Positions 8,790 through 19,201 of a DNA stretch of 64,000 nucleotides are shown piece by piece. Below the pieces are notes generated by a model that ran no database searches, was not told the origin of the DNA, and worked only from the letters and a program-made list of their open reading frames with translations. Within the stretch, counting starts at the first letter, position 1, and every line of letters starts with the position of its first letter. The stretch is from Halopseudomonas phragmitis (GTDB lineage Bacteria > Pseudomonadota > Gammaproteobacteria > Pseudomonadales > Pseudomonadaceae): contig NZ_CP020100.1 of the NCBI RefSeq assembly GCF_002056295.1, forward strand, positions 2,875,501 to 2,939,500, read 5' to 3'. Position numbers and translations under genes: made by a program.

Positions 8790-10115
8790 GTGGCCGGCCT
8801 GTTTCCTGATACGCCGGCTCATCAGCCGTTGGCAGCGCGGATGCGTCCGCGCAGTCTGGATGAGTACGCTGGCCAGAGCCATCTGCTGGGCCCGGGGCGG
8901 CCATTGCGGGTGGCATTGGAGCAGGGCGCCCTGCATTCGATGATTTTCTGGGGGCCGCCAGGGGTAGGCAAGACCACCTTGGCCAAACTCCTGGCGACCC
9001 TGGCTGATGCCCATTTCGTGACCCTGTCGGCGGTGCTGGCAGGGGTCAAGGATATTCGCGCGGCGGTCGATGAAGCCCGCCAGCATGCGGCCCAGAGTGG
9101 ACGTCAGACCATTCTGTTCGTCGATGAAGTGCATCGCTTCAACAAGGCTCAGCAGGATGCCTTTCTGCCCTATGTCGAAGACGGCACCGTGCTGTTCATT
9201 GGTGCTACTACCGAAAACCCGTCGTTTGAGCTGAACAACGCCTTGCTGTCGCGTGCCAGGGTCTATGTGCTCAAGTCGCTGGATGAGCAGGCGTTGGCTG
9301 ATTTGCTCAAGCGTGCGCTAAGCGATGCCGAGCGCGGGCTGGGTCAGCACCAGCTGTCGATCAGCGACGAAGCGCAGCAGATTTTGTTGGGAGCCGCCGA
9401 TGGCGATGCCCGCCGGCTGCTCAACCTGCTGGAGATCGCCGCCGATCTGGTCGAGGATGGCGGCACGATTGGTACCGAGCTGGTCGCTGATCTGCTCAAT
9501 GACACTCGTCGACGTTTCGACAAGGGTGGCGAGGCTTTTTACGATCAGATTTCCGCACTACACAAATCGGTGCGCGGCTCCAACCCTGACGCGACTCTGT
9601 ACTGGTTCGCCCGGATGCTCGATGGTGGCTGCGATCCGCTCTATATCGCTCGCCGGGTAGTGCGCATGGCCAGTGAGGATATCGGCAATGCCGACCCACG
9701 GGCCCTGACCCTGGCGCTCAATGCCTGGGATGTGCAGGAGCGCCTTGGCAGCCCGGAAGGCGAGCTGGCGGTGGCACAGGCGCTGGTGTATCTGGCCTGC
9801 GCGCCCAAGAGCAATGCGGTGTACAAGGCCTTCAACAGCGCTATGAAGGATGTGTCTGAGCAGCCTTCGCATGAGCCACCGCTGCACCTGCGTAATGCGC
9901 CGACCAAATTGATGAAGGAGCTGGGTTACAGCGAAGGCTATCGCTACGCCCATGACGAGCCGGAGGCCTATGCCGCCGGTGAAGACTACTTCCCCGAGGC
10001 GCTGGAGCCTCGTCAGTACTACCATCCGGTGCCGCGTGGGCTGGAAAGCAAGATCGCCCAGAAGCTTGAGCACCTGCGCAGCCTGGACAAGGCCAGCAGC
10101 AGGCAACGCCGTTAA
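8790..10115 (+). CDS. rarA: Replication-associated recombination protein RarA (MgsA) AAA+ ATPase
   Basis: A 441-residue clamp-loader-like AAA+ protein acting at stalled replication forks. Walker A is GPPGVGKTT at residues 55-63, Walker B is ILFVDEVHRF, the sensor 1 region is GATTENPSFELN, and the C-terminal tetramerisation region contains DGGCDPLYIARRVVRMASEDIGNADPRAL. The start is GTG at 8790, 3 nt after the lolA stop, implying translational coupling. In many Pseudomonas genomes crcB follows; here a palindromic repeat lies between rarA and serS instead. Confidence 0.97.
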   Translation: MAGLFPDTPAHQPLAARMRPRSLDEYAGQSHLLGPGRPLRVALEQGALHSMIFWGPPGVGKTTLAKLLATLADAHFVTLSAVLAGVKDIRAAVDEARQHAAQSGRQTILFVDEVHRFNKAQQDAFLPYVEDGTVLFIGATTENPSFELNNALLSRARVYVLKSLDEQALADLLKRALSDAERGLGQHQLSISDEAQQILLGAADGDARRLLNLLEIAADLVEDGGTIGTELVADLLNDTRRRFDKGGEAFYDQISALHKSVRGSNPDATLYWFARMLDGGCDPLYIARRVVRMASEDIGNADPRALTLALNAWDVQERLGSPEGELAVAQALVYLACAPKSNAVYKAFNSAMKDVSEQPSHEPPLHLRNAPTKLMKELGYSEGYRYAHDEPEAYAAGEDYFPEALEPRQYYHPVPRGLESKIAQKLEHLRSLDKASSRQRR

Positions 10116-10149
10116 ACCGGACCCACCGTCGCTCTTAAGCCGCACCCGC

Positions 10150-10230
10150 CGTCATTGCGAGAAGCGTAGCGCCGAAGCAATCCATTCACAGGCCATGGAT
10201 CACCACGCGGCTGCGCCGCTGGTGATGACG
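10150..10230. repeat. Interspersed palindromic repeat with CGTCAT/ATGACG ends
   Basis: The element begins CGTCATTGCGAG, ends ATGACG (terminal 6-bp inverted repeat), and contains GCAATCCAT. An internal hairpin pairs CACCA-C-GCGGC with GCCGC-TGGTG at 10201-10224. The CGTCATTGCGAG...GCAATCC layout recurs in extragenic repeats of many proteobacteria. It occupies most of the 222-nt rarA-serS gap. Only one copy is seen in this window. Confidence 0.55.
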
Positions 10231-10331
10231 AAAGAGAACAAACGCCGACTCTCTGTACTGCGTATGCGGTTCGCAGCCCGGGCGGATCGGTATACACTAG
10301 CCAGCCTATTCACCCGTAACTGAAAAGATGA

Positions 10332-11621
<1,290 letters not shown>

Positions 11622-11630
11622 GAAACACTG

Positions 11631-13046
11631 ATGGAATATCTCCCGCTATTTCACAATCTGCAGGGCCGCCTGGTCCTGGTGGTTGGTGGTGGAGAAATTG
11701 CCCTGCGCAAGGCTCGACTGCTGAGCGAGGCCGGCGCACGTTTGCGCGTGGTGGCGCCGCAGATTGAGCCGCAGCTCGAAACCCTGGTTGAGCAGGGCGG
11801 TGGCGAGTGTCTGGTGCGGGGGTATCAGTCGGCTGATCTGAATGATACCCAACTGGTGATAGCCGCCACTGATGATCAGGCACTGAACGCTCAGGTTTCG
11901 GCAGATGCCCAGGCGCGCCAGCTACCGGTCAACGCGGTGGATGCGCCGCAACTGTGTACGGTGATCTTTCCCGCGATTGTCGACCGTTCCCCCTTGATGA
12001 TCGCGGTGTCCAGCGGCAGTCATGCGCCAGTGCTGGCGCGCCTGACCCGGGCCCGGATCGAAACCCTGTTTCCGCACAGCTACGGCAGGCTGGCGCAATT
12101 GGCCAAGCGTTTTCGTGACAAGGTCAAGGCGGCCTTCCCGCAGATCAATCAGCGCCGGGTATTCTGGGAGAACGTATTCCAGGGCGATATTGCTGAGCGG
12201 ATTTTTGCCGGTCAGGATGAGGCGGCCGAACGTTTGCTGGAGCGTCGCCTGGCCGAGCAGGCCGGGCAGGGCTATCAGGGCGAGGTTTATCTGGTTGGTG
12301 CTGGCCCCGGTGATCCCGATTTGCTCACGTTCCGGGCGCTGCGTCTGATGCAGCAGGCGGATGTGGTGCTCTACGACCGCCTGGTGGCTCCGGCGATCAT
12401 CGACCTGTGCCGGCGTGACGCCGAGCGCATTTATGTCGGCAAGGCCCGGGCCGAGCATGCGGTGCCGCAGGAGCAGATCAACCAGTTGCTGGTCGATCTG
12501 GCCAGGCAGGGCAAGCGTGTATTGCGCCTGAAGGGCGGCGACCCGTTCATTTTCGGTCGTGGTGGTGAAGAAATCGAAGAACTGGCGGCCAATGGCGTAG
12601 CCTTTCAGGTTGTGCCGGGGATTACCGCCGCCAATGGCTGTTCGGCCTATGCTGGCATTCCGCTGACCCACCGCGACCATGCCCAATCGGTGCGCTTTGT
12701 CACCGGCCATCGCAAGGATGGCAGTACCGATTTGCCCTGGAACGATCTGGTTGCCCCGGGACAGACGCTGGTATTTTACATGGGGCTGGTTGGCCTGGCT
12801 GATATCTGTGCCGGCCTGATAAGCCATGGGCGTGATGAAAATACCCCGATGGCGCTGGTTCAGCAGGGTACGACCAGCAACCAGAAAGTCTTGATAGGAA
12901 CACTCAAGACTATGCCTCAACTGGTTGAAAATACAGAAATTAAGCCACCTACATTACTTTTCGTTGGTGAAGTGGTGCAACTGCATGACAAGCTCAAGTG
13001 GTTCAAGCCGGAGCAGGTGGAATCCGGGGCTGGTGGGGTTCTGTAA
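11631..13046 (+). CDS. cysG: Siroheme synthase CysG (trifunctional)
   Basis: A 471-residue fusion that converts uroporphyrinogen III to siroheme for sulfite and nitrite reductases. Residues 1-210 are the dehydrogenase/ferrochelatase half, with the NAD-binding [15 protein letters not shown] segment and [11 protein letters not shown]-type loop (read here as [14 protein letters not shown]). Residues 218 onward are the SAM-dependent uroporphyrinogen III methyltransferase, with [39 protein letters not shown] and [20 protein letters not shown]. It lies directly after serS. In P. aeruginosa the tus genes follow nearby, whereas here about 21 kb of other genes intervene. Confidence 0.97.
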   Translation: MEYLPLFHNLQGRLVLVVGGGEIALRKARLLSEAGARLRVVAPQIEPQLETLVEQGGGECLVRGYQSADLNDTQLVIAATDDQALNAQVSADAQARQLPVNAVDAPQLCTVIFPAIVDRSPLMIAVSSGSHAPVLARLTRARIETLFPHSYGRLAQLAKRFRDKVKAAFPQINQRRVFWENVFQGDIAERIFAGQDEAAERLLERRLAEQAGQGYQGEVYLVGAGPGDPDLLTFRALRLMQQADVVLYDRLVAPAIIDLCRRDAERIYVGKARAEHAVPQEQINQLLVDLARQGKRVLRLKGGDPFIFGRGGEEIEELAANGVAFQVVPGITAANGCSAYAGIPLTHRDHAQSVRFVTGHRKDGSTDLPWNDLVAPGQTLVFYMGLVGLADICAGLISHGRDENTPMALVQQGTTSNQKVLIGTLKTMPQLVENTEIKPPTLLFVGEVVQLHDKLKWFKPEQVESGAGGVL

Positions 13047-13111
13047 CCCTGCCGTGCTGTCTGGTTATTGCTGCTAGGCTGCAAGTGACGCTCAGGGACA
13101 AGGAATAATCG

Positions 13112-14173
13112 ATGGCACGCAAGCTGGTAGCCAAACGCAGTCGCAAAGCCGGCAAGGCCCCCGGCACCTTGATGCATATCGGCCAGCCCCGTGATGATCT
13201 GGCGGCGATCAGGGTGATTGAGTATGACGCCGAAGGGCTCGATGACCGGCGCATCCATGATGCCGGTCAGTACCATGAGCCCAATGGAGGCCGGGTCGCC
13301 TGGCTCAATGTCGATGGTGTGCATCAGGCCGACGTGATCGAGGCCCTGGGCAAGGGCTTCAAGCTGCATCCACTGGTCATGGAAGATATCCTCAATACTG
13401 ACCAGCGACCCAAGGTCGAAGATTACGACGGCTATCTCTACCTGGTGTTGCGAATGCTGCGTTTCGATGAGCAGGAACAGCAGATTCACTCCGAGCAACT
13501 CAGCCTGATCCTGGGCCAGCACTTTGTTCTGTCACTCCAGGAGCATCCGGGCGATGTGTTTGATGGGGTCAGGGAGCGTTTGCGCAACGGCCGGCGGATT
13601 CGCTTCATGCAAGCCGACTACCTGGGTTATGCCTTGCTTGATGCGGTGGTCGATCACTACTTCGTAGTTCTGGAACAGCTCAGCGAGCATATCGAGCGGC
13701 TCGAGGATGAGCTGATCGACAACCCGACCCCGACGACACTGGGTCGTATCCATCACTTCAAGCGGGAAATGCTGCTGCTGCGCAAGTCGATCTGGCCGCT
13801 GCGCGAGGTGCTGAGTCGACTGTCACGTGATGAGAGTCCGCTGATCAGCGCCGAAACCCGGTTGTTCCTGCGTGATGTTTACGACCACACCATCCATGTG
13901 CTCGATACCATCGACACCCTGCGTGAGCTGCTGGTTGGCATGCTTGATCTCTATCTGTCCAGCACCAGCAACCGGATGAACCAGGTGATGAAGGTGCTGA
14001 CCATCATCGCCACGCTGTTCATGCCGCTGACGTTTCTGGCAGGTGTCTATGGCATGAATTTCGAGCATATGCCGGAATTGGCCTGGCCATGGGCCTATCC
14101 GGCAGTGCTGGTGTTGATGCTGATGATCGCGATTGGTCTGCTGATTGCGTTCCGACGCAGGCACTGGCTCTGA
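13112..14173 (+). CDS. CorA-family magnesium/cobalt transporter
   Basis: A 353-residue inner-membrane divalent cation channel. The large cytoplasmic domain (1-285) leads into two C-terminal helices, IATLFMPLTFLAGVYGMNF and the final WAYPAVLVLMLMIAIGLLI. The signature YGMNF lies between them and forms the selectivity filter. The loop FEHMPELAWPW is typical of the CorA of Thermotoga type more than the ZntB type. The start ATG has AAGGAAT upstream. Its stop codon abuts the stop of the converging sulfatase with no spacer. Confidence 0.93.
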   Translation: MARKLVAKRSRKAGKAPGTLMHIGQPRDDLAAIRVIEYDAEGLDDRRIHDAGQYHEPNGGRVAWLNVDGVHQADVIEALGKGFKLHPLVMEDILNTDQRPKVEDYDGYLYLVLRMLRFDEQEQQIHSEQLSLILGQHFVLSLQEHPGDVFDGVRERLRNGRRIRFMQADYLGYALLDAVVDHYFVVLEQLSEHIERLEDELIDNPTPTTLGRIHHFKREMLLLRKSIWPLREVLSRLSRDESPLISAETRLFLRDVYDHTIHVLDTIDTLRELLVGMLDLYLSSTSNRMNQVMKVLTIIATLFMPLTFLAGVYGMNFEHMPELAWPWAYPAVLVLMLMIAIGLLIAFRRRHWL

Positions 14174-15967
14174 TCAGCGCCGCCGACGGCGCCAGCGGGC
14201 ATGCAGACGCCAGCCGAAAAACAGCAGCACAATGATGGCGCCCAGCAGTAACTTGTCTGCATGGCGGGCGAGCAATTGTTCCCGGGCGTTGCGATTCAAT
14301 TGATCCCAGGCGTTGTAGTCATCCGGCACCTCAACCAGCCCGTGCTCGGCCACGAAACTGCGATAGGCCTGCATCAGTGCCGCCACCCGCTCAGGTTGCT
14401 GCTCTGACAGGTCATGGCGCTCCAGTGGGTCATCACGCAGGTTGAACAGCAGGGTGCCGGGGCGGGCGGCAATGGCGCTTGAACGCGATGTCACTAGTTT
14501 GTAGTCACCCTGCCAGATGGCGATGCCACCCGCCAGCTCATAGACAATGACCTCCTCGGGGGCATGGATACGCTCACTCTCACCGCGCAGCAGCGGAACC
14601 ATGCTGGTGCCCATGATGCGATGCACTGGGCGGCCCTGGTACTCGCCGTCCGGCGCTGGGGTGTTGGTCAGCTCCAGCAGGGTTGGGGCGATATCGGTCA
14701 CATAGCCGAAAGCACCGGTGCGTGAGCCAGGCTCGATGACGCCGGGGTAACGCATGATCATAGGTACCCGCAAGCCGCCGTTGAACGGTGATCCCTTGTA
14801 GGAGTAGAACGGCGAGTTGGAGGCGTAGGCCCAGCCAGGGCCGTACTCGCTCCAGCTACCGGGGCGCCCCAGGTCTGTGTAGTCGTGGTCGTAACGCAGG
14901 CGATAGAACAGCGGTGCTATCTCGGTCAGCACCGTAGATTCGCCGCCGTTGTCGCTCATGAAGATGACCAGGGTGTTGTCATATTCGCCGCTGGCCTTGA
15001 GGTGCTCAATGACCCGGCCGATGCTTTCATCCATGGCTTCGGCCATGGCGGCGAATACTGCCATCTGGCGAGCACGATAGGCGCGCTCGTCATCACTGAG
15101 GCTGTCCCAGTCGATGGACGGCGTGTCATAGAAGGTCCCCCAGTCACTGGTGACTACCGATTCTGCGGTGCGGGGCAGTACTCCCATGGCAGTCAGCCGC
15201 TCATAGCGGCGCTGGCGAATGACATCCCAGCCGTCCTGGTAGGTCTCGGCGTATTTTTCTACATAGGCTTCCGGAGCATGATGCGGCGCATGCACGGCCT
15301 GGAAGGCAAGATAGGCGAAGAACGGCTTGTCGCTGTCCGGTTCGCTGCTCAGGTATTCGATCAGCTTGTCGGCATAGTAGAACGAGGAATAGAAGTCATC
15401 CGGCAGGTTGATCGGTTGGCCATCCTCGAGCCAGGTTGCGGTTCCGGCAGGCAGATAGTGTTTGGCTTCCCAGTTGTCGGCGCCGCTTTCGAGCAGGGCG
15501 ACCGAGCGCTGGAAACCTCTGGCGCTGGGCAGGCTTTGCGCCCGTTCGCCCAGATGCCATTTCCCGGCCATGTAGGTGCGGTAGCCAGCGTCGCTTAGCA
15601 AGGTTGGTAGGGTAACGGCCTGATCGTTGAGCCAGGTTTCGTAGCCGGGCTGGCCTTTCTGGTTGTCGGCCATGATCTCCTTCATGTTGCCCATGCCGAC
15701 CTTGTGACTGGTGACGCCGGTCATCAGCATTGCCCGGGTTGGTGAGCAGGTGGCTGACACGTTGAAGTTGCTGAACTGCAGGCCTTCGGCGGCCAGCGCG
15801 TCGATATTCGGGGTGCTGATCTCGCCGCCATAAACACCGGGGTCGGAGAATCCCAGGTCATCGGCAACGATCAGCAGAATGTTGGGGCGGGTGTCTGCCA
15901 GGGCGGATAACGGCGCCAGTAATGCAAGAGCGCCCAACAGCCGGGCCAGGGGAGGGAGTCTGAACAT
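14174..15967 (-). CDS. Arylsulfatase-type sulfatase with signal peptide and C-terminal membrane anchor
   Basis: A 597-residue member of the alkaline phosphatase superfamily. The signal peptide spans residues 1-24. NILLIVADDLGFSD carries metal ligands Asp36 and Asp37. CSPTR (Cys74) is a complete CxPxR motif, where Cys is converted to formylglycine, and it is followed by AMLMTG. AGKWHLGE and FMSDNGGES supply further active-site residues. Unusually the chain ends in a hydrophobic helix (about 572-590) followed by a tail with five consecutive arginines, predicting an enzyme tethered to the inner membrane and facing the periplasm. No formylglycine-generating enzyme or sulfate transporter lies in the window, so maturation must depend on a distant gene. 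The substrate is unknown. Confidence 0.9.
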   Translation of the reverse strand: MFRLPPLARLLGALALLAPLSALADTRPNILLIVADDLGFSDPGVYGGEISTPNIDALAAEGLQFSNFNVSATCSPTRAMLMTGVTSHKVGMGNMKEIMADNQKGQPGYETWLNDQAVTLPTLLSDAGYRTYMAGKWHLGERAQSLPSARGFQRSVALLESGADNWEAKHYLPAGTATWLEDGQPINLPDDFYSSFYYADKLIEYLSSEPDSDKPFFAYLAFQAVHAPHHAPEAYVEKYAETYQDGWDVIRQRRYERLTAMGVLPRTAESVVTSDWGTFYDTPSIDWDSLSDDERAYRARQMAVFAAMAEAMDESIGRVIEHLKASGEYDNTLVIFMSDNGGESTVLTEIAPLFYRLRYDHDYTDLGRPGSWSEYGPGWAYASNSPFYSYKGSPFNGGLRVPMIMRYPGVIEPGSRTGAFGYVTDIAPTLLELTNTPAPDGEYQGRPVHRIMGTSMVPLLRGESERIHAPEEVIVYELAGGIAIWQGDYKLVTSRSSAIAARPGTLLFNLRDDPLERHDLSEQQPERVAALMQAYRSFVAEHGLVEVPDDYNAWDQLNRNAREQLLARHADKLLLGAIIVLLFFGWRLHARWRRRRR

Positions 15968-16028
15968 GCAAGTAGTCCGCTTTGTCGTTGTTGTTATGGG
16001 TGCACTGGTTAGATCGAGTTCAGAGTCT

Positions 16029-16137
16029 GCCCGATTGGCGCTGACCTGTTCTGGACACGCCGTAAACCCTTCCCTGAGGGCTCGTAGATGCCATCCCTGG
16101 CATCTAACGGTCCAGAACAGGTCAGCGCCAACCGGGC
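16029..16137. repeat. Long palindromic extragenic repeat with nested hairpins
   Basis: Two 28-nt arms (16029-16056 and 16110-16137) are inverted copies with one mismatch, centred on GCTGACCTGTTCTGGAC and its complement. The interior holds CCCT/AGGG (16067-16070 with 16077-16080) and a perfect 9-bp stem TAGATGCCA/TGGCATCTA (16085-16093 with 16098-16106) with a TCCC loop. Folded, this gives a three-way junction. It lies between the divergent sulfatase and amidotransferase genes. The CCATCCCTGG-type core resembles extragenic repeats I remember from marine pseudomonads and relatives. Confidence 0.75.
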
Positions 16138-16299
16138 TACTGAGCTTTCGTGCAGCTAATCAGTGTTTCTCTGGAGCATAGCGCAGAGTTGGCTCATGGC
16201 CGAGCATTCGTTGGCACTGTTTCTTAAACACAATGTTCCGGGGAAAGGCCTGCACTGCTACATTGACAGCCCTGTTCAGCGCTTTTGCCAGGAGGATGC

Positions 16300-16983
16300 A
16301 TGCGCGCCCATTATCTCCAACACGCACCCTTTGAAGGATTGGGGCGGCTTGAGCCGGCTCTGCTTGCCCGGGGCTATCAGATTAGCGTTACCCGGCTGTT
16401 TGCCAATGAGAGCCTGCCGGCATTGGCCGATATCGATCTGCTGATCGTGATGGGCGGGCCAATGAGCGTCAATGATGAGGCCCAGTTTCCCTGGCTGGTC
16501 GCCGAAAAGGCCTTTATTGCCGGGGCGATAGCCGCAGGCCTGCCGGTCCTGGGAATTTGCCTGGGCGCTCAGTTGATTGCCTGTAGTCAGGGGGCCAGGG
16601 TGTACCCCAATCATCTGCGGGAAATTGGCTGGTTTCCGGTCCAGGCTGTTGGGGCCGGAGCCGAGAACTGGCAGTTTCCGGCGCAGGTACTGGTGTTGCA
16701 CTGGCATGGTGAGACCTTTGACTTGCCACCTGGTGCAGTGCATCTGGCCCGCAGCCCGGGTTGCGAGCACCAGGCATTCCAGTTGGGGCGCAATGTGATT
16801 GGCTTGCAGTTCCACCCCGAAGCCACGCCGGAGCTGTTGCGCGAGTTCGTCGAGCAGGCCGAGGATGACCTGACGGCTGATCAGTATGTGCAGCCGGCCG
16901 AGCGCATTCTGGCTGTCAGTACCGAGCAATTGGCCCAGACCGGCGCCTTGCTGGAAAATCTGCTCGACTATCTTCTGGCGTAG
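16300..16983 (+). CDS. Class I glutamine amidotransferase (GMP synthase-like)
   Basis: A stand-alone 227-residue glutaminase-type domain. The nucleophile Cys87 is in GICLGAQL, and the His172/Glu174 dyad is in QFHPEATPE. The oxyanion-loop region MGGPMSVNDE is also present. It resembles the glutaminase half of GuaA but has no synthetase domain, as in YfeJ/YcjG-like proteins whose acceptors are unknown. The ATG at 16300 is chosen because AGGAGG lies 4 nt upstream; a TTG at 16285 would add five residues. A 7-bp hairpin (16983-17000) begins at the stop codon. Confidence 0.85.
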   Translation: MRAHYLQHAPFEGLGRLEPALLARGYQISVTRLFANESLPALADIDLLIVMGGPMSVNDEAQFPWLVAEKAFIAGAIAAGLPVLGICLGAQLIACSQGARVYPNHLREIGWFPVQAVGAGAENWQFPAQVLVLHWHGETFDLPPGAVHLARSPGCEHQAFQLGRNVIGLQFHPEATPELLREFVEQAEDDLTADQYVQPAERILAVSTEQLAQTGALLENLLDYLLA

Positions 16984-17211
16984 CTCGTCCACTGACGAGC
17001 ACGGCCAAGGCTGTGCCGGTATCTATGCTTTGTCCGAGTATTCACTCTGGAATGGGGCTTTGGGAGGAGTTTGCGGGTCATTGGTTTGACCTATTTGTGG
17101 AGTTCTGGCTGAATTCGGCACGATCAATACGACCTTTGTCTATATTGAACTGGTGGGGCAGGTCTTTGAAGCTTGCGAGTTCATAACTAAACCAATAAGC
17201 AGGAGCCTTGC

Positions 17212-18891
17212 ATGAGTGCCATGATCGTGATGTTCGCGGGTCTGGCCATGATGGCGCTGGGGTATTTCATTTACTCCAAGTTCATCGCGGAAAAGATCTA
17301 TCGCCTCGATCCCGATTTCAAAACACCCGCCCATGAATACGAAGATGGCGTCGATTTTGTTCCGACCAACAAATTCGTGCTCTGGGGTCACCATTTTACT
17401 TCGGTAGCTGGTGCGGCGCCGATTGTCGGCCCGGCGATCGCGGTGATCTGGGGCTGGGGGCCGGCGTTTGCCTGGGTCGTTCTTGGTACTATCTTCTTTG
17501 CCGGTGTGCACGATACCGGGGCGATCTGGGCCAGCGTGCGCAATAAGGCCAAGTCGGTCGGCGCCTTGACCGGCGATGTGGTCGGCAAGCGGGCTCGCAG
17601 CATTTTCATGATCGTGATCTTCCTCGTGCTGCTGATGGTCAATGCGGTGTTCGCGGTGGTTATCGCGCGTTTGATGATGAGCTTTCCGACGGCGGTGGTG
17701 CCGGTCTGGGGGGCGATCTTCGTTGCCTTGATCATCGGTCAGGTGATCTATCGGCGGATTCTCAGCCTGCCGGTGGTCTCAATCCTCGGGGTGATTGCCC
17801 TGTACGCGCTGATCTGGGCAGGCCCTTCCATGCCGCTGCAAATGCCGGCTGAAGTGCTGCCGGGCGTGTCCGGCAACGCTACCTGGATCCTGCTGTTGTT
17901 CGTCTATGCCGCGATTGCTTCGGTACTGCCGGTCTGGGTACTGCTGCAGCCGCGTGACTATATCAACGGCCTGCAACTGTTCGTCGGTCTGTTCGTGCTG
18001 TATGGCGCGGTGGTGATGCTGAATCCGACCATGGTCGCGCCGATGTTCAACAGCGATGTACCGCCGGGAACGCCTTCGCTGGTTCCCTTGCTGTTTGTGA
18101 CCATCGCCTGTGGTGCGATTTCTGGCTTCCATGGTCTGGTGTCCTCGGGTACTACCTCCAAGCAGCTCAATCGTGAGCCTGACGCCCGGTTTGTCGGTTA
18201 CTTCGGTGCCATGGGCGAAGGCGGTCTGGCGCTGGCCGCGATTCTGGTCGCCACTGCCGGCTTTGCCAGCCTGGCTGATTGGCAAGCCATGTACCATGCC
18301 TTCGGCCAGGGCGGTGTAACTGCCTTCGTACAGGGCGGTGCCTACATCATTCACCATGGTTTGGGTATGCCGGAAGTTACCGCAGCAACCTTGCTGACCG
18401 TAATGGCTGCGCTGTTTGCCGGTACCACTATGGATACCGGCCTGCGTCTGCAGCGCTACATCTTCCAGGAGTGGGGTGAAATCTATAAGCAGGAATGGAT
18501 GAAGAAGCCGCTGCCGGCAACTCTGCTGGCCGTAGGTTCCTGTCTGTTGCTGGCCTTTGGTGCCGGTGGTGCCGATGGTTCAGGCGGCATGATCATCTGG
18601 CCGCTGTTCGGTACTACCAACCAGTTGCTGGCGGGCCTGACTCTGCTGGTGATCACTGTCATGCTGGTTCACCTGCGCCGGCCCATGTGGTTTACCCTGG
18701 TACCGCTGTGCTTCCTGCTGGTGATGACCGTGACGGCGCTGCTGTTCCAGTTGCGCACCTTCTACGAGCAGGGCAACTACTTCCTGCTGGGGCTGGATAT
18801 CGTGGTGCTGATTGCCGCGATACTGGTGGCACTGGAATGTGCCGCGGCGCTCAAACGTCATCGCGCTGCGGTGGCCAGCGAGTCTCAGTAG
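17212..18891 (+). CDS. CstA-family carbon starvation / peptide-pyruvate carrier, short form
   Basis: A 559-residue polytopic membrane protein with about 14 hydrophobic segments. CstA-family landmarks are GHHFTSVAGAAPIVGPAIAV near residues 62-80, GVHDTGAIWASVRNKAKSVG, LQPRDYINGLQLFVG, ISGFHGLVSSGTTSKQL and LFGTTNQLLAGLTL. E. coli CstA and BtsT are near 700 residues, so this is the short branch. Family members take up pyruvate or peptides, but the substrate here is unknown. A small CC-ending protein starts 1 nt after the stop and an ArsA-like ATPase follows, so the three genes look like one operon. The ATG at 17212 has AGGAG about 10 nt upstream. Confidence 0.92.
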   Translation: MSAMIVMFAGLAMMALGYFIYSKFIAEKIYRLDPDFKTPAHEYEDGVDFVPTNKFVLWGHHFTSVAGAAPIVGPAIAVIWGWGPAFAWVVLGTIFFAGVHDTGAIWASVRNKAKSVGALTGDVVGKRARSIFMIVIFLVLLMVNAVFAVVIARLMMSFPTAVVPVWGAIFVALIIGQVIYRRILSLPVVSILGVIALYALIWAGPSMPLQMPAEVLPGVSGNATWILLLFVYAAIASVLPVWVLLQPRDYINGLQLFVGLFVLYGAVVMLNPTMVAPMFNSDVPPGTPSLVPLLFVTIACGAISGFHGLVSSGTTSKQLNREPDARFVGYFGAMGEGGLALAAILVATAGFASLADWQAMYHAFGQGGVTAFVQGGAYIIHHGLGMPEVTAATLLTVMAALFAGTTMDTGLRLQRYIFQEWGEIYKQEWMKKPLPATLLAVGSCLLLAFGAGGADGSGGMIIWPLFGTTNQLLAGLTLLVITVMLVHLRRPMWFTLVPLCFLLVMTVTALLFQLRTFYEQGNYFLLGLDIVVLIAAILVALECAAALKRHRAAVASESQ

Positions 18892-18892
18892 C

Positions 18893-19177
18893 ATGAAGGC
18901 TTCCAAGCCTCCGAAAGATATGCGGGCCTGGCTCAGCCAGGCCCGCTTCTTTGCTGAAGAGGTCTACAGCTCACGCTATCGGGGTGCCATAGCCCGGGCC
19001 CGGCGCGATGAGGATGACCTGTTCATGTTGCTGGTGTTCTCTGAATTGATGGGCGTGCCGAATCCCGCTTCGTATTACACCCTAGAGTTGCAACCACTGC
19101 TGCTCGAGCGCTTCCATGACTGGCATCGACGGATGGGGATGGAACATTCGCCGCTGGATCATTTTCGTTGTTGCTGA
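18893..19177 (+). CDS. Small CC-terminal protein (cory-CC-star family-like)
   Basis: A 94-residue soluble, strongly charged protein whose last residues are HFRCC, so two cysteines end the chain. Near residue 27 it has SSRYRG, an Arg-Tyr core. Both features fit the NCBI family I remember as cory-CC-star, which is of unknown function. It starts 1 nt after the cstA stop with no strong ribosome site, implying translational coupling. The ArsA-like gene starts 24 nt after it. The terminal Cys pair could bind a metal, form a mixed disulfide or be lipidated; nothing in the sequence decides between these. There is no signal peptide or membrane helix. Confidence 0.75.
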   Translation: MKASKPPKDMRAWLSQARFFAEEVYSSRYRGAIARARRDEDDLFMLLVFSELMGVPNPASYYTLELQPLLLERFHDWHRRMGMEHSPLDHFRCC

Positions 19178-19201
19178 GCCGCATACGGCAGGGATATTCG
19201 C

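Noticed and set aside
16983-17000. 7-bp hairpin at the amidotransferase stop as a terminator
   Set aside because: Stem is perfect, but no T run follows; left unassigned.
17100-17211. Possible sigma-54 promoter before cstA (GGCAC near 17118)
   Set aside because: The GG and GC dinucleotides do not fall at the required -24/-12 spacing.
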